Source of the DNA: Methanococcoides burtonii DSM 6242 | Lineage (GTDB): Archaea > Halobacteriota > Methanosarcinia > Methanosarcinales > Methanosarcinaceae | NCBI RefSeq assembly: GCF_000013725.1 | Contig: NC_007955.1 | Coordinates: 2,263,579 to 2,327,578, forward strand | DNA: 64,000 bases | Reading direction: 5' to 3' | Position numbers and translations under genes: made by a program | Part shown: positions 1 through 10,600 of the stretch, in pieces | Layout: each line of letters opens with the position of its first letter | Position numbering within the stretch: the stretch's first letter is position 1 | Notes under the pieces: model-generated | Database searches by the model: none | What the model was told of the DNA's origin: nothing | The model's input: only the letters and a program-made list of their open reading frames with translations

Positions 1-429
1 TCCTTTGGTAACATTCGTCCAAAGAAGAACATGCCAGCCATCATGGTAGCACATGGTTCTCCATACGTTACAACAACATCCATCGGATATCCAAAGGATA
101 TGATAAGGAAGGTCAAGAAAGCTGTCGATGTCGAAGGTCCTACCTATGTGCATGCACATTCACCATGTACTACCGGATGGGGATTCGACACCTCCAAGAC
201 CATAGAGATCGCAAAGCTGGCAGTCGAAACATGTCTCTGGCCACTCTATGAAATGGAAGATGGTGAGCTCACCAAGGCTAAGAAGATCAAGAACCCTAAA
301 CCAGTCGAGGATTATCTTAAGATGCAGCGCCGTTTCAAACACCTTTTCACAAAGGAAGGTGGAGACGAGATGATCAAGAAGATACAGGCACTCGCTGACG
401 CTAATATTGAGAAGTTCGGGTTACAGTAA
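1..429 (+). CDS. porB: Pyruvate:ferredoxin oxidoreductase (pyruvate synthase) beta subunit, 3' part
   Basis: This is the C-terminal 142 residues of a gene that begins before the window; the frame is open from base 1. The stretch around [17 protein letters not shown] and the [16 protein letters not shown] block match the thiamine-diphosphate-binding beta subunit of pyruvate synthase. That enzyme reversibly joins acetyl-CoA and CO2 to pyruvate with ferredoxin, the main entry from acetyl-CoA into biosynthesis in methanogens. The end, with a basic region and a short helical tail, has normal length. The upstream neighbours, probably the other por subunits, are outside the window. Identification is from family recall. 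Confidence 0.9.
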   Translation, partial: SFGNIRPKKNMPAIMVAHGSPYVTTTSIGYPKDMIRKVKKAVDVEGPTYVHAHSPCTTGWGFDTSKTIEIAKLAVETCLWPLYEMEDGELTKAKKIKNPKPVEDYLKMQRRFKHLFTKEGGDEMIKKIQALADANIEKFGLQ

Positions 430-509
430 ACCCGTTCCTCTTTTCGTTTTGTTTTCTTATTTTTCCTATCGACATTCAGTTCTATCAATTCTCAATAATA
501 TCAGTAGCT

Positions 510-1892
510 TTAGTTCTCTTTTTCTAGACCTTCAAAATATTTCCTTGTTTCATTGACGATCACCTTCCGCAAAGCAAGAAGGGCTATGAGGTTGGGTATC
601 ACCATCAATGCGTTCACGATATCTGCCAGTATCCAGATGGTCTCAAGGGTAAGGAAGACCCCACCTCCAACTAGCAATATGTAAACTATCTTGTAAGGAA
701 GTATGCCCTTGACACCAACAAGGAACTCCACACATCTTTCCCCGTAATAGTTCCATCCAAGTATGGTGGTAAATGCAAAGAAGATCAGACCTATGCCTAC
801 AATATAGGCTCCAACGTTCTCAAGCCCTGTGGAAAATGCGTATGAGGTCATATAGGCACCTTCATATTCACTTGTCCAGGAGCCTGTCATCACAAGCACT
901 ATTCCTGTCATCGTACAGACGATGATGGTGTCAAAGAATGTTCCTGTCATGGAAATAAGCCCCTGTCTTGCAGGTTCTTTCACCTTTGCTGCTGCGGCTG
1001 CTATGGGTGCACTTCCAAGACCTGATTCATTGGAGAATACCCCTCTTGCAATCCCCATCTGTACCGCAAGTAACATCGAAGCTCCTAAAAAGCCTCCTGT
1101 GGCTGCTGTTTGGGTGAACGCAGATGTTATTATCAGTCTTATGGTGTCAGGGAGCATGTCCAGATTGGTAAAGATGATGAGCAGACAACCAAGAACATAA
1201 GTTATTGCCATGAACGGGACAACTACCTGTGCAACTCTTGCAATGCTCTTTATCCCTCCGATGGTGACCAATGCCACAAGAACTGTAACAACAGCAGCTG
1301 TGTAGATAGGGGGCACATTGAATGTGATCGCAGCTGAATCCGCGATCGCATTTACCTGTGGGAAAATACCTATCCCAAAGAATGCAACTCCTATCCCACT
1401 GAATGCAAAGAAAGCCGCAAGAGGGCGTGCATAGAACTTACCGGCAAGTCCCTTTGTGATGTAGTACATCGGACCACCGGACATCTGTCCGTTCTCATCG
1501 ATATTTCTGTATTTGACAGCCAGCATGGATTCGGCATATTTGGTGGCCATACCAAAAAAAGCTGCCAGCCACATCCAGAACAATGCTCCCGGACCTCCGA
1601 TCTTAATAGCTGTGGCAACTCCCACGATGTTCCCTGTGCCGATAGTAGCAGCAAGTGCGGTCATAAGGGCTGCAAAGCTGCTAATGTCTCCGGTGTACTT
1701 CCTGTCTGATATGTTCGGCTTGACAACATAACGCAGTGCCAATGGTAACTTGAATATCTGTATGAAGCCAAGGCTCAATGTAAGATATATCCCGGTCCCG
1801 ACCAGTAGTGAAAGAAGGGGGATGCCCCATACTATCTCGTCAATGCTTTTCAGAATACCAGTTTCGGCAGCAAAAAGGTTCAGTAAATCCAT
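510..1892 (-). CDS. Sodium:alanine/glycine symporter (AGCS family)
   Basis: A 460-residue polytopic membrane protein with about ten to eleven hydrophobic segments. It has the AGCS signature region SNESGLGSAPIAAAA near residue 290 and the motif GTGNIVGVATAI near residue 85. The family imports alanine or glycine with Na+ across the cytoplasmic membrane. The length is typical (440-480). The gene is convergent with porB, and its 5' end lies only 64 bp from the IS cluster at 1957, so its promoter now abuts a mobile element. Substrate preference cannot be read from the sequence. Confidence 0.93.
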   Translation of the reverse strand: MDLLNLFAAETGILKSIDEIVWGIPLLSLLVGTGIYLTLSLGFIQIFKLPLALRYVVKPNISDRKYTGDISSFAALMTALAATIGTGNIVGVATAIKIGGPGALFWMWLAAFFGMATKYAESMLAVKYRNIDENGQMSGGPMYYITKGLAGKFYARPLAAFFAFSGIGVAFFGIGIFPQVNAIADSAAITFNVPPIYTAAVVTVLVALVTIGGIKSIARVAQVVVPFMAITYVLGCLLIIFTNLDMLPDTIRLIITSAFTQTAATGGFLGASMLLAVQMGIARGVFSNESGLGSAPIAAAAAKVKEPARQGLISMTGTFFDTIIVCTMTGIVLVMTGSWTSEYEGAYMTSYAFSTGLENVGAYIVGIGLIFFAFTTILGWNYYGERCVEFLVGVKGILPYKIVYILLVGGGVFLTLETIWILADIVNALMVIPNLIALLALRKVIVNETRKYFEGLEKEN

Positions 1893-2052
1893 AGTTCTTC
1901 TCTATAAGCTCTTAAAGTATATTTATTTCAATGATGTTTTCTGTGGATATATTGAGGAGAATTCCGATAAACCCCTCAAACAGAAGCAATATTTATAACA
2001 TATTACAATAATTTTGTATTATGTCCTTAACGAACTTTGCTTTTAAAGAAGA

Positions 2053-3193
2053 GAGAATTCCGATAAACCCCTCAAACAGAAGCAATATTTATAACCTATT
2101 ACAATAATTTTGTATTATGTCCTTAACAAACTTTGCTTTTAAAGAAGAGTACAAACGTCTTGAAAATCTCGGTGACAAGCTCTCTGAAATTGAATCTCTC
2201 ATCGATTGGAAACCATTTCGTCCAATTATAGCAGAGATGTATATCAATAAAACAGAGTTCGGTGGCAGACCAAACGTTGATGAAATCGTCATGCTCAAAA
2301 TGTTAGTATTGCAACAATGGCATGGCCTATCTGACCCTGAACTTGAAAGACAAGCTACTGATAGAATTTCCTTTAGGAAATTCTTGGGCTTTCCTGCAAA
2401 AATTCCAGATCATACTACTGTTTGGGCATTTAGAGAACGAATTTCCCAGGCAGGAAAAGAAGATGAAATCTGGAATGAAATGCAAAGACAACTTAATAAG
2501 AAAGGTCTGAAGATCAAGCAAGGTATGATTCAGGATGCAACATTTATACATGCTGATCCAGGACATGCAAATCTTGATACTCCTCGTGGAAATGAAGCAA
2601 AGACCAGAAGATGTAAGGACGGTACATGGACAAAAAAGGCATCTAAGTCACATTTTGGATATAAACTACATACCATTGAAGATACCGAATATGATCTGAT
2701 AAGGAGATATAGGACAACTACTGCCTCAGTTCATGATAGTCAGGTGGATCTTTCTGAAGAAGGCGAAGTTGTTTACAGAGATAGAGGTTACTTTGGTGCA
2801 ATTTCAAAAGGATATGATGCAACTATGCAAAGGGGAGTACGAGGGCACCCTATTGGTATTAGGGATAAGATGAGAAACAAAAGAATAAGCAGGAAAAGAG
2901 CAAAGGGAGAAAGACCTTATGCTGTTATCAAAAATGTGTTTACGTCAGGATTTGTAAGAGTAACAACGTTGGCAAGAGTAAATGTCAAAATGGCGATTAC
3001 AGCATTCAGCTATAATCTCTATCAATTGAGGACAATAAGAAGAAAATCATTAGGATGAATAGCGGTAGCTATTCAAAAAAGTTGGAAAGTATATAAATAG
3101 ATACTAGCAAACTGCTGGAAATAGAGAGAAAAGCTCAAAATTTTAGCTGGAAATATTTGCTTTGAAAAAAATCAGCAGTTAATCGCAATTCTC
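2053..3193 (+). mobile_element. IS5-type insertion sequence, intact 1141-bp form, nested in another IS
   Basis: It starts with GAGAATTCCG at 2053 and ends with CGCAATTCTC at 3193. It is flanked by the 4-bp duplication AAGA (2049-2052 and 3194-3197), created in the outer element shortly after its transposase start codon. The copy at 17990-19130 has the same length and encodes an identical transposase, so both probably moved recently. After the transposase stop, GAATAGC-ggta-GCTATTC followed by A residues forms a small hairpin. Confidence 0.93.
2117..3058 (+). CDS. IS5-family transposase (intact)
   Basis: A 313-residue DDE transposase. The N-terminal domain (roughly 1-115) contains the block LIDWKPFRPII and the HTTVWAFRERI block typical of IS5-type enzymes. 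The catalytic part includes QDATFIHADPGH with the first Asp near residue 140, the second Asp in the EVVYRDRGYFGA block near residue 225, and a downstream Arg/Lys-rich region RNKRISRKRAKGERPYAVIK carrying the conserved Glu. It cuts and joins the element ends. No frameshift is visible, so this copy could be active and could also mobilise the defective 1192-bp relatives in trans. Confidence 0.93.
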   Translation: MSLTNFAFKEEYKRLENLGDKLSEIESLIDWKPFRPIIAEMYINKTEFGGRPNVDEIVMLKMLVLQQWHGLSDPELERQATDRISFRKFLGFPAKIPDHTTVWAFRERISQAGKEDEIWNEMQRQLNKKGLKIKQGMIQDATFIHADPGHANLDTPRGNEAKTRRCKDGTWTKKASKSHFGYKLHTIEDTEYDLIRRYRTTTASVHDSQVDLSEEGEVVYRDRGYFGAISKGYDATMQRGVRGHPIGIRDKMRNKRISRKRAKGERPYAVIKNVFTSGFVRVTTLARVNVKMAITAFSYNLYQLRTIRRKSLG

Positions 3194-3438
3194 AAGAGTA
3201 CAAACGTCTTGAAAATCTTGGTGATAAGCTTTCTGAAATTGAATCTCTAATCGATTGGAAACCATTTCGTCCAATTATAGCAGAAATGTATGTCAACAAA
3301 ACAGAGTTCGGTGGCAGACCAAACGTTGATGAAATCGTCATGCTCAAAATGTTAGTATTGCAACAATGGCATGGCCTATCTGACCCTGAACTTGAAAGAC
3401 AAGCTACTGATAGAATTTCCTTTAGGAAATTCTTGGGT

Positions 3439-3489
3439 CATGTTAAATCAGAGATTTAACAGGAGTTGCAGATTATCAATCTGCAACAA
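3439..3489 (+). repeat. 51-bp in-frame double-hairpin insertion inside the transposase
   Basis: Compared with the intact transposase, 17 codons are added between the Leu-Gly and Phe-Pro-Ala residues. The insert holds two perfect hairpins: TGTTAAATC-aga-GATTTAACA (3441-3461) and GTTGCAGATT-atc-AATCTGCAAC (3465-3487), separated by GGA. It keeps the frame but brings one TAA stop at 3457. An identical insert lies at 16773-16823 in the other 1192-bp IS copy. Origin and function are unknown. Confidence 0.85.
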
Positions 3490-4370
3490 TTTCCTGCAAA
3501 AATTCCAGATCATACTACTGTTTGGGCATTTAGAGAACGAATTTCCCAGGCAGGAAAAGAAGATGAAATCTGGAATGAAATGCAAAGACAACTTAATAAG
3601 AAAGGTCTGAAGATCAAGCAAGGTATGATTCAGGATGCAACATTTATACATGCTGATCCAGGACATGCAAATCTTGATACTCCTCGTGGAAATGAAGCAA
3701 AGACCAGAAGATGTAAGGACGGTACATGGACAAAAAAGGCATCTAAGTCACATTTTGGATATAAACTACATACCATTGAAGATACCGAATATGATCTGAT
3801 AAGGAGATATAGGACAACTACTGCCTCAGTTCATGATAGTCAGGTGGATCTTTCTGAAGAAGGCGAAGTTGTTTACAGAGATAGAGGTTACTTTGGTGCA
3901 ATTTCAAAAGGATATGATGCAACTATGCAAAGGGGCGTGCGAGGTCATCCTATTGGTATTAGGGATAAGATGAGAAACAAAAGAATAAGCAGGAAAAGAG
4001 CAAAGGGAGAAAGACCTTATGCTGTTATCAAAAATGTGTTTACGTCAGGATTTGTAAGAGTAACAACGTTGGCAAGAGTAAATGTCAAAATGGCGATTAC
4101 AGCATTCAGCTATAATCTCTATCAATTGAGGACAATAAGAAGAAAATCATTAGGATGAATAGCGGTAGCTATTCAAAAAAGTTGGAAAGTATATAAATAG
4201 ATACTAGCAAACTGCTGGAAATAGAGAGAAAAGCTCAAAATTTTAGCTGGAAATATTTGCTTTGAAAAAAATCAGCAGTTAATCGCAATTCTCTGAGATT
4301 TTCAAATTCACTCACAAATCCTCCCCGTCTAGTTTGACGACATTTACCTCACATATAACTTATCTTTTAG

Positions 4371-4436
4371 TTTTGGAGATTTAATAATGGTATAGAACAA
4401 ACCAAAAGAAGAATCTCCAAAAGTTATTATATAATC
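4371..4436 (+). promoter_or_regulatory. Promoter region with 11-bp inverted repeat upstream of the defence cassette
   Basis: TTTTGGAGATT (4371-4381) and its perfect inverted copy AATCTCCAAAA (4412-4422) flank a 30-bp A-rich spacer. Immediately downstream is an A/T-rich TATA-like box at 4424-4436, about 35-48 bp before the helicase start at 4472, which also has a plausible ribosome site (AGGAG near 4460). An inverted repeat next to the TATA box could be an operator; its binding protein is unknown and no regulator gene adjoins it. Confidence 0.5.
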
Positions 4437-4471
4437 AAATTGATTTTCTTTAGATAGCAGGAGTATGAAAG

Positions 4472-7400
4472 ATGTCTGACCTATCGATGAAAGTATTTGA
4501 TAATAATGCTGGGTTGCTTGATAAATATAAAGAGGGTTCAGTTGTAGATATTTTTGAACATTATGCTGAAAAAGGTGTGCATCTCAAAGAACGAGTAGAT
4601 TCTTTTTTTCGAATGGATATAGGAACAGGCTATCTTTTTTTTTCTGGCTTTAAAGAGACGCATGATGTTTTTAAAAGACTTATTGATAATAAGGTTCTAA
4701 AGACGATTACAGATGACGAGGAATGGGATAGTAAAGCACCAATACGAATTGTAATGGGGCGTGAGACAAGTAAATTTACAAAGGAAATTTTATTGTCTAT
4801 TATTAAAGACGACATAAGTACTTATGATGATGAAACTGTTGAATTGCTTGAGTATCTTATTAAAAATAATCTTATTGAGTTCAGGGTGTTTCTTGATAGA
4901 AAATTCCATGTGAAGATTTTTAGTTTTTATTATCAAAGTAGTGTATTTCCAGATGATTTATGGGCAGGTTCTGCAAATTTCTCAAAAGGCGGGCTAACTG
5001 ACAATATTGAACTCTGCATACCAATGAATGTCACTGGAGAGACGCGGGAATTGTTCAGAGAGTGGTTCGATGTACTTTGGAGAAAGGCAAATAAAGATTT
5101 GAATCTCCTTACTATCATCAAGGATGTAAAAGAGTCTAAGTATATTTATCTACATCCCATGAACTTTTTTACTAAACTTATTCACCTGCTGAACAAAAGA
5201 TATCTGCTTGAGGATGAAGTTGAAGGCGATGAGAATATCCTCCTCGAATTCCAAAACCTGAGCTACTACATAGTAATGGAGCGCCTTCAGAAATACGGTG
5301 GTTATATTCTTGCAAATTCTGTGGGCCTTGGTAAATCCTATGTTGCCGGGCAGGCTATGAAAGCTTATCTTAAGCAAAATCCAGATAAAAAGTGTTTGCT
5401 TATCTATCCGCCTAGAATGAAAACGGAATGGAATAGCTATCTAGAAGAGTTTGGGATATCTGATAAGGTGGACATGATTTCGATGGGAATCCTTCAGAAA
5501 CCATCATATGGGGAAGCAGACGAGGGGATTTTTGATCATAGGGCATATACAGATAAATATTCTTTAATCGTGGCTGATGAAGCACACCACTACAGAAATG
5601 AGAATAACAGAAGAAAAAATATTGTAAATCTTATTAAGAGCAATGGAAAAGCAGAGGTGCTTCTCCTAACTGCAACTCCGGTCAATTTGAGTTCGAAGGA
5701 CCTTTTCAACCTAATCGATCTGTTCTATCAAGGTGAGAATGTTACACGTTTTGAAAGTCAGGGAATTCGGGAACTTTATGATACGACCAGCAGGGAACTC
5801 AAAGATTCTAAATATAAATTCAATAAGGATTTACTTGAAAAGATTAAGAGAATTGAAAAGGAACTAAACCTGAAGATAACGTGGCGCATTGTGCAGGATC
5901 ATTTTAAAGAAGACCTATGGAAACTTTCAGGGGTGAAATCGAAATATGAAGAACCTGATATAAGAGAAGTATCATTTACTTATCCTGATGAATATAAAGA
6001 GAAAATATTTGATAACATAGTAACTTTTCTGAAGAATCTAAAATATGAGCCAGCCAAATTGTGGGATGGGCAGGGCTATAAAGATGATAAAAATCTGCAA
6101 TTTTGGTACAAATGGCAGTTATATAAAAGACTTGAAAGCAGTCTTTATGCGTTCTACAAAAGCGTATATTACCTGAAAATTCGTTTTGCTCTTTATAGAG
6201 AATCTCTTGAGAAAGGTACATGGATAAATGGGGATAATCTGGATATCCTGCCTTTTGAACTTGGCAAACAAGAGTATCACGCTATTATTGATGAAACACG
6301 TCACCGTGTGATATTTGATTCGTTCCATGAACAGGACAGTTCGATCCAAGAACAGATTTTATTTAATCATTCCAATGATCTTGCATCAATAGATGAGATG
6401 CTTGATACGCTCAAAGAAGTTTTTGGTGAACTTGAAGAGATACCCTATAAGGATGATAACAAGATCCAGAACTTAAAAGATATACTTAAGAATAACCTGC
6501 GTGATGGAAAACCGACGATTGTATTTTCTCAGTACAAAGATACTATTGATTATCTTTACAAGTCATTGAATGGTGATATCGAAAAGATTGATTACATCCA
6601 CGGTAGCAGTGACAAATCAAAGGATAAATTGATAGATCAATTCCAGAAAGGGGATGTCGATATTATTCTTACGACTGATATTCTTTCAGAGGGTGTGAAT
6701 ATACCAAGAGCAGTGTCAATCATTAATTTTGATTTACCTTATAATCCTGTGTTACTTGTGCAAAGAGCAGGGAGAGCGCTCAGAATCACAAATCCAAAGA
6801 AACTTTTGATATACAACTTTAAACCAGAGGCCGAAATTGATAAGGAGCTCGCACTTTATGATAAACTCGAAGTTCGTTTAAAGACAATTCTGGATATTGT
6901 TGGATTGGACTTTATTGTATGGCTGATGGATGAGAAGAACATTAAGGAGGTGCACGAAGAGGAGAAAAAGCAGTATCTTGAAAAGTTCGGCGAGTACAAG
7001 GAGAGGCTCGCTACAACAGATCCAGATAAATTGTTCTCTGCAACTCTACCGGATGAGTCAAAACTGGATAAGGTGCTGAGAAAAGCAATCCTTAGATATC
7101 ATATTACAGAGGATGTTCTTGAAGTTATAAATCCTGAAATTAAAAAGCCCATATACACTGTGCTAAATGATGAAGATGACCTGTTCCTGATAGGAAAAAC
7201 GGGTAGCAGGATTAAGACGATTAATGAGATCAGGGAATCCCTTAAATATGTGCCTGAAGATGCGCGCAGGTTGGCTTCTGCTGATTACTCGAAAATCGAG
7301 TCCCAAATAACAAGTGCAAATGCAGAGATTGAAAAAGAGAGGACCTCCAGTAGTTTGATAGGGAGGAAATCAAAAAAACTTCTGAATAATATAAAAGAAG

Positions 7401-7669
7401 CAAAAGTGAAACTTGAATCTCAGGATATGTGCGATTGCTTGGATAGGGTGCGGGAACTTGTCGAGAAACAGGCACTTTTGCCGGATGAATCTGGCAAGGT
7501 TGAGAAAGTGGTTGAGCACATAATCTCGCATCCGTCTATATTTAAAGAGAGCGTTGATGATTCTATTAGAAATACAGAGGACTGGGATGATTTTACTGAG
7601 ATTTCCCGAAAGTCTTTATCTGTTGCTGGGATTGAACTTAAAGCATTTATAAAATACACTGGTGGCTAA
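4472..7669 (+). CDS. PLD-type nuclease/superfamily 2 helicase fusion, defence protein
   Basis: A 1065-residue cytosolic protein. Residues about 30-210 look like a phospholipase-D-type nuclease: H146-x-K148 in FHVKIFSF, then AGSANFSKGG at 165-174 and a conserved Asn-x-Glu after it. Residues about 255-480 form the first helicase lobe, with Walker A NSVGLGKS (282-289), Walker B/DEAH in VADEAHHYR and motif III LLTATPVN. The second lobe follows with IVFSQYKD, TTDILSEGVNIP and VQRAGRALR. The C-terminal 250 residues are charged and unassigned. The methyltransferase gene starts one base after this stop. By analogy with ATP-dependent restriction systems it probably translocates on and cleaves unmodified DNA. 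I do not recognise a named system. Confidence 0.8.
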   Translation: MSDLSMKVFDNNAGLLDKYKEGSVVDIFEHYAEKGVHLKERVDSFFRMDIGTGYLFFSGFKETHDVFKRLIDNKVLKTITDDEEWDSKAPIRIVMGRETSKFTKEILLSIIKDDISTYDDETVELLEYLIKNNLIEFRVFLDRKFHVKIFSFYYQSSVFPDDLWAGSANFSKGGLTDNIELCIPMNVTGETRELFREWFDVLWRKANKDLNLLTIIKDVKESKYIYLHPMNFFTKLIHLLNKRYLLEDEVEGDENILLEFQNLSYYIVMERLQKYGGYILANSVGLGKSYVAGQAMKAYLKQNPDKKCLLIYPPRMKTEWNSYLEEFGISDKVDMISMGILQKPSYGEADEGIFDHRAYTDKYSLIVADEAHHYRNENNRRKNIVNLIKSNGKAEVLLLTATPVNLSSKDLFNLIDLFYQGENVTRFESQGIRELYDTTSRELKDSKYKFNKDLLEKIKRIEKELNLKITWRIVQDHFKEDLWKLSGVKSKYEEPDIREVSFTYPDEYKEKIFDNIVTFLKNLKYEPAKLWDGQGYKDDKNLQFWYKWQLYKRLESSLYAFYKSVYYLKIRFALYRESLEKGTWINGDNLDILPFELGKQEYHAIIDETRHRVIFDSFHEQDSSIQEQILFNHSNDLASIDEMLDTLKEVFGELEEIPYKDDNKIQNLKDILKNNLRDGKPTIVFSQYKDTIDYLYKSLNGDIEKIDYIHGSSDKSKDKLIDQFQKGDVDIILTTDILSEGVNIPRAVSIINFDLPYNPVLLVQRAGRALRITNPKKLLIYNFKPEAEIDKELALYDKLEVRLKTILDIVGLDFIVWLMDEKNIKEVHEEEKKQYLEKFGEYKERLATTDPDKLFSATLPDESKLDKVLRKAILRYHITEDVLEVINPEIKKPIYTVLNDEDDLFLIGKTGSRIKTINEIRESLKYVPEDARRLASADYSKIESQITSANAEIEKERTSSSLIGRKSKKLLNNIKEAKVKLESQDMCDCLDRVRELVEKQALLPDESGKVEKVVEHIISHPSIFKESVDDSIRNTEDWDDFTEISRKSLSVAGIELKAFIKYTGG

Positions 7670-7670
7670 A

Positions 7671-10600
7671 ATGACAGAATATGATCTGGATTTCCTGAAG
7701 GAAAAAGGGTTTTTAGAAACTTCAATTAACATGGAGGATAAGTACGATACAGCAGAAGGAACTGTAAAGTTTGTTTCTTATCTTTTTGATTCTAAGAATC
7801 GACTGGCTTATTTTGTTGATTTTAATGTGGAAGACATTGCTTCTATTCTCAAGGTTTTAAGAGAAAAACGCAATTTTGATTATTACTGGTTCTGGAAGGA
7901 AGGCAGAATTTACACATTCCGCACATTTGGAGAAAATAAGCAGTTTATTTTTAATACCCAGCATAGCAGGAAAACTGAATACATAAAGAGCAAGAAGGAT
8001 AAGCTCTCCAAGTTTTCCTCTGATAATCCAACTGCACTTTTTGATGTGAAAGATGTCATTTTACGATTCTACCGCAACTTGTGGAATTTAAGGTTGAAGC
8101 TTGCAAAGGCAGTAAACAATGAATTGGATGATCGAGACAAGATTCTTGCTGCCCAGAGGCTTCTGGATAGGTTGATATTTACATACTTCATTGCAGAGAA
8201 AGGGATTATATATGGTATAGATAAGCGAGGCAACCGGCAGGAACTCAGTGCCAGAAATCTCTTTAGGTATCTGATAGAGGTTTCTGGAGACTTTCACAGC
8301 CTTTTAAATGTGTTATTTTTTGATTATCTTAACGATTCTAAGAAAAACGATATGCCAATTCAAGGTGCTGAGGGTTACTCTCTGTTTATTCCGTACTTAA
8401 ACGGTGGTTTGTTCAGGGAGCGGCAAATTACAACCCCTACTGGTGAATCCATTGGAGAGTCTGAACTTGAAATTGAAGGTTTTGAATGGAACGATCTCAT
8501 CGATGCACTTAATGAGTACAACTGGATCATTGACGGATACACGGATACTGAAGCTGAGGATACAATCGGCAACCTGACGCCTGAGATACTTGGTCATATC
8601 TACGAAAAGTTTGTTATCTCAGTGAGTGAACTTGACGATGTTGATGTTGATGACCTGAAAAAAACAAAGGAAGGCGAGCTTAAGAAGGGTAACAAGAAGA
8701 TCGGAGCATATTATACTCCAGAAGCAATTACTAAGTACATTGCTGAGAACACGATTTTCCCATTTGCGATGGATAAACTCGAACTTGATAAAAAATACGA
8801 GAATTTTGCTGATTTCCATGAAGCCCACAATAATGATGCAGATACATTAAATCGGTTTAATGAAGCATTGAAGCATATCAAGGTCTTGGACCCTGCTGTT
8901 GGCAGCGGTGCGTTCCCGATGGCTGCTGCGGACATACTGTTCGACTGGAGGCGCAAGTGTAGGGAAAAACTGGATGATTACCACCTGCGCCGTGAGATTA
9001 TCATAAACAACTTGCATGGCGTGGATATCATGGAAGGTGCTGTGGAGATTTGTATGCTGAGGTTGTGGTTGTGGTTGATTGCCTCGGTGGATACCAAGAA
9101 AGAGATTGAGGCACTGCCGAATATTGAATTTAATGTTTTTGAGGGAAATTCGCTGATTGGGTATGTGGATGAAAAAGAGGTTGTAGATCTTAAGCCTAAA
9201 AATAAACCAAAAGCGCGCTGGGATACTCTAACCCACAAACAATTTACTATAGATAATTGGGGAGAAGAGGGGATTTTTTATTTATTCCAACAGCGCAACG
9301 ATAAAATCAGGGAGTACAGGAATGCAAGCGGAGAACGGGCTGAGCGCTTGAGGTCTGAAATCAAGCAGATGACAGATGAATTCAATAGACTGTTAGATGG
9401 TAAGCTGTTGAAGGAGTTACAGAATAAGGGGATTGATATTGATGAGGATAAACTGAAGGAGCTCAAACCGTTCCACTGGGTGATGCAGTTTTCGAATGTT
9501 TTTGAGAAAGGTGGGTTTGATGTGGTTATTGGGAATCCGCCATATGTAAATGCTTGGGAAATGGAAGAGGGGAGCAAGTTAATACGTACTATTTTACCAA
9601 AATTATTTAACGACAAATGCCCACTTAAATCACATTGGGATTTATATATTCCTTTTATCATTCAAGCATTAGAAATCAATAGTAAGCAAGGGTATTTTTC
9701 ATATATTTTGCCAAATCCCATTTGTAGGGAAAAGTATGGGATTGAGGTTCGTAAATATATCTTAGAGAACACAAACATTAAAAACATTTTAACATCCGGG
9801 GTGCGAAATGTTTTCGAAGGCGTTTCACGTCAAAGCATTGTGTTGATTATAAAAAATAGCAAGCCTAAAAAGGTAGATAATATTATTTCTATAAATTACA
9901 TCGATGAAGATAATAACATTTCAATTCTTAATTCCACTAAACAATCAGACTGGAACAATCTTTTTCAGTGTCAGTTTAGATATGAAATGGATTCTACATC
10001 ATTTGATATCATCTCGCACATTGATAAATTAAAGGTTCGGCTTGGGAATATCTATTATGTAAATTACGGTGCACAAATATCCAGCAAAGAAAAAGGAAAA
10101 TTTGGAAAGCAATATCTTTTGGAAAAAGATCCAAAAGAAAATCCGAAGAAATTTATTGAAGGAAAAGATTTATCCAGATATTCAATAAGTGATCGAGGAC
10201 TCTATTTAGATTACTTGCCAAAAATGATGTATGGTCCAAGGGTTCCTGAATTTTTTGAATCTCCTAAATTAATAACACGGCATGTATCCGGTAAAAATGA
10301 TTCATTAATTTTCACCATTGATAAAATGGGATATTATAGCGATCATGGATTAATCATGTCCACAGATTATGAAAATTTAAATAGTAAAAACCGAACATCT
10401 TTTTCGGATTATACAGTTGATTCTAAACACAATTACCAGATTGAATTGCTTTTAGGAATCTTAAATTCCAAATTAATGTCTTTTTTTTACGCAAACGTTT
10501 ATGCAACTGGGAGTCTTCAGGGTTCATATTCGCATGTTTATCCTCAGCATGTACGAAATTTTCCAATATCTACCAAAGTTAAATTAAGTTATTCAGATTC

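Larger units (their letters stand above)
2021..4158 (+). pseudogene. IS5-family transposase, split by the nested IS and an in-frame UAA
   Basis: The first 32 bases of the gene (from ATG at 2021) are separated from the rest (from 3194) by the nested IS. The remaining frame is open up to a TAA at 3457-3459 inside a 51-bp insertion, then continues in the same frame to 4158. Apart from the insertion and a few synonymous changes near 3935 it matches the intact transposase. The same insertion and the same stop occur in the copy at 16104-17096, so the lesion predates the spread of this variant. The element is probably non-autonomous. Confidence 0.85.
1957..4293 (+). mobile_element. IS5-type insertion sequence, 1192-bp variant, interrupted by a second IS
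   Basis: The left end GAGAATTCCGATAAAC at 1957 and the inverted right end GTTAATCGCAATTCTC finishing at 4293 form imperfect terminal inverted repeats (14 of 16 matching). The element is flanked by the 4-bp direct repeat TGAG (1953-1956 and 4294-4297), as expected of the IS5 group. Removing the inner IS (2053-3193) and one copy of its 4-bp duplication leaves exactly 1192 bp, the same length as the copy at 15969-17160. The extra 51 bp over the 1141-bp form is a double hairpin inside the transposase frame. Confidence 0.9.

Noticed and set aside
3457-3459. Pyrrolysine-type readthrough of the transposase stop
   Set aside because: The codon is TAA, whereas pyrrolysine uses UAG, so that explanation does not apply.
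9278-9661. 127-codon minus-strand frame
   Set aside because: Antisense to the methyltransferase around its NPPY motif.
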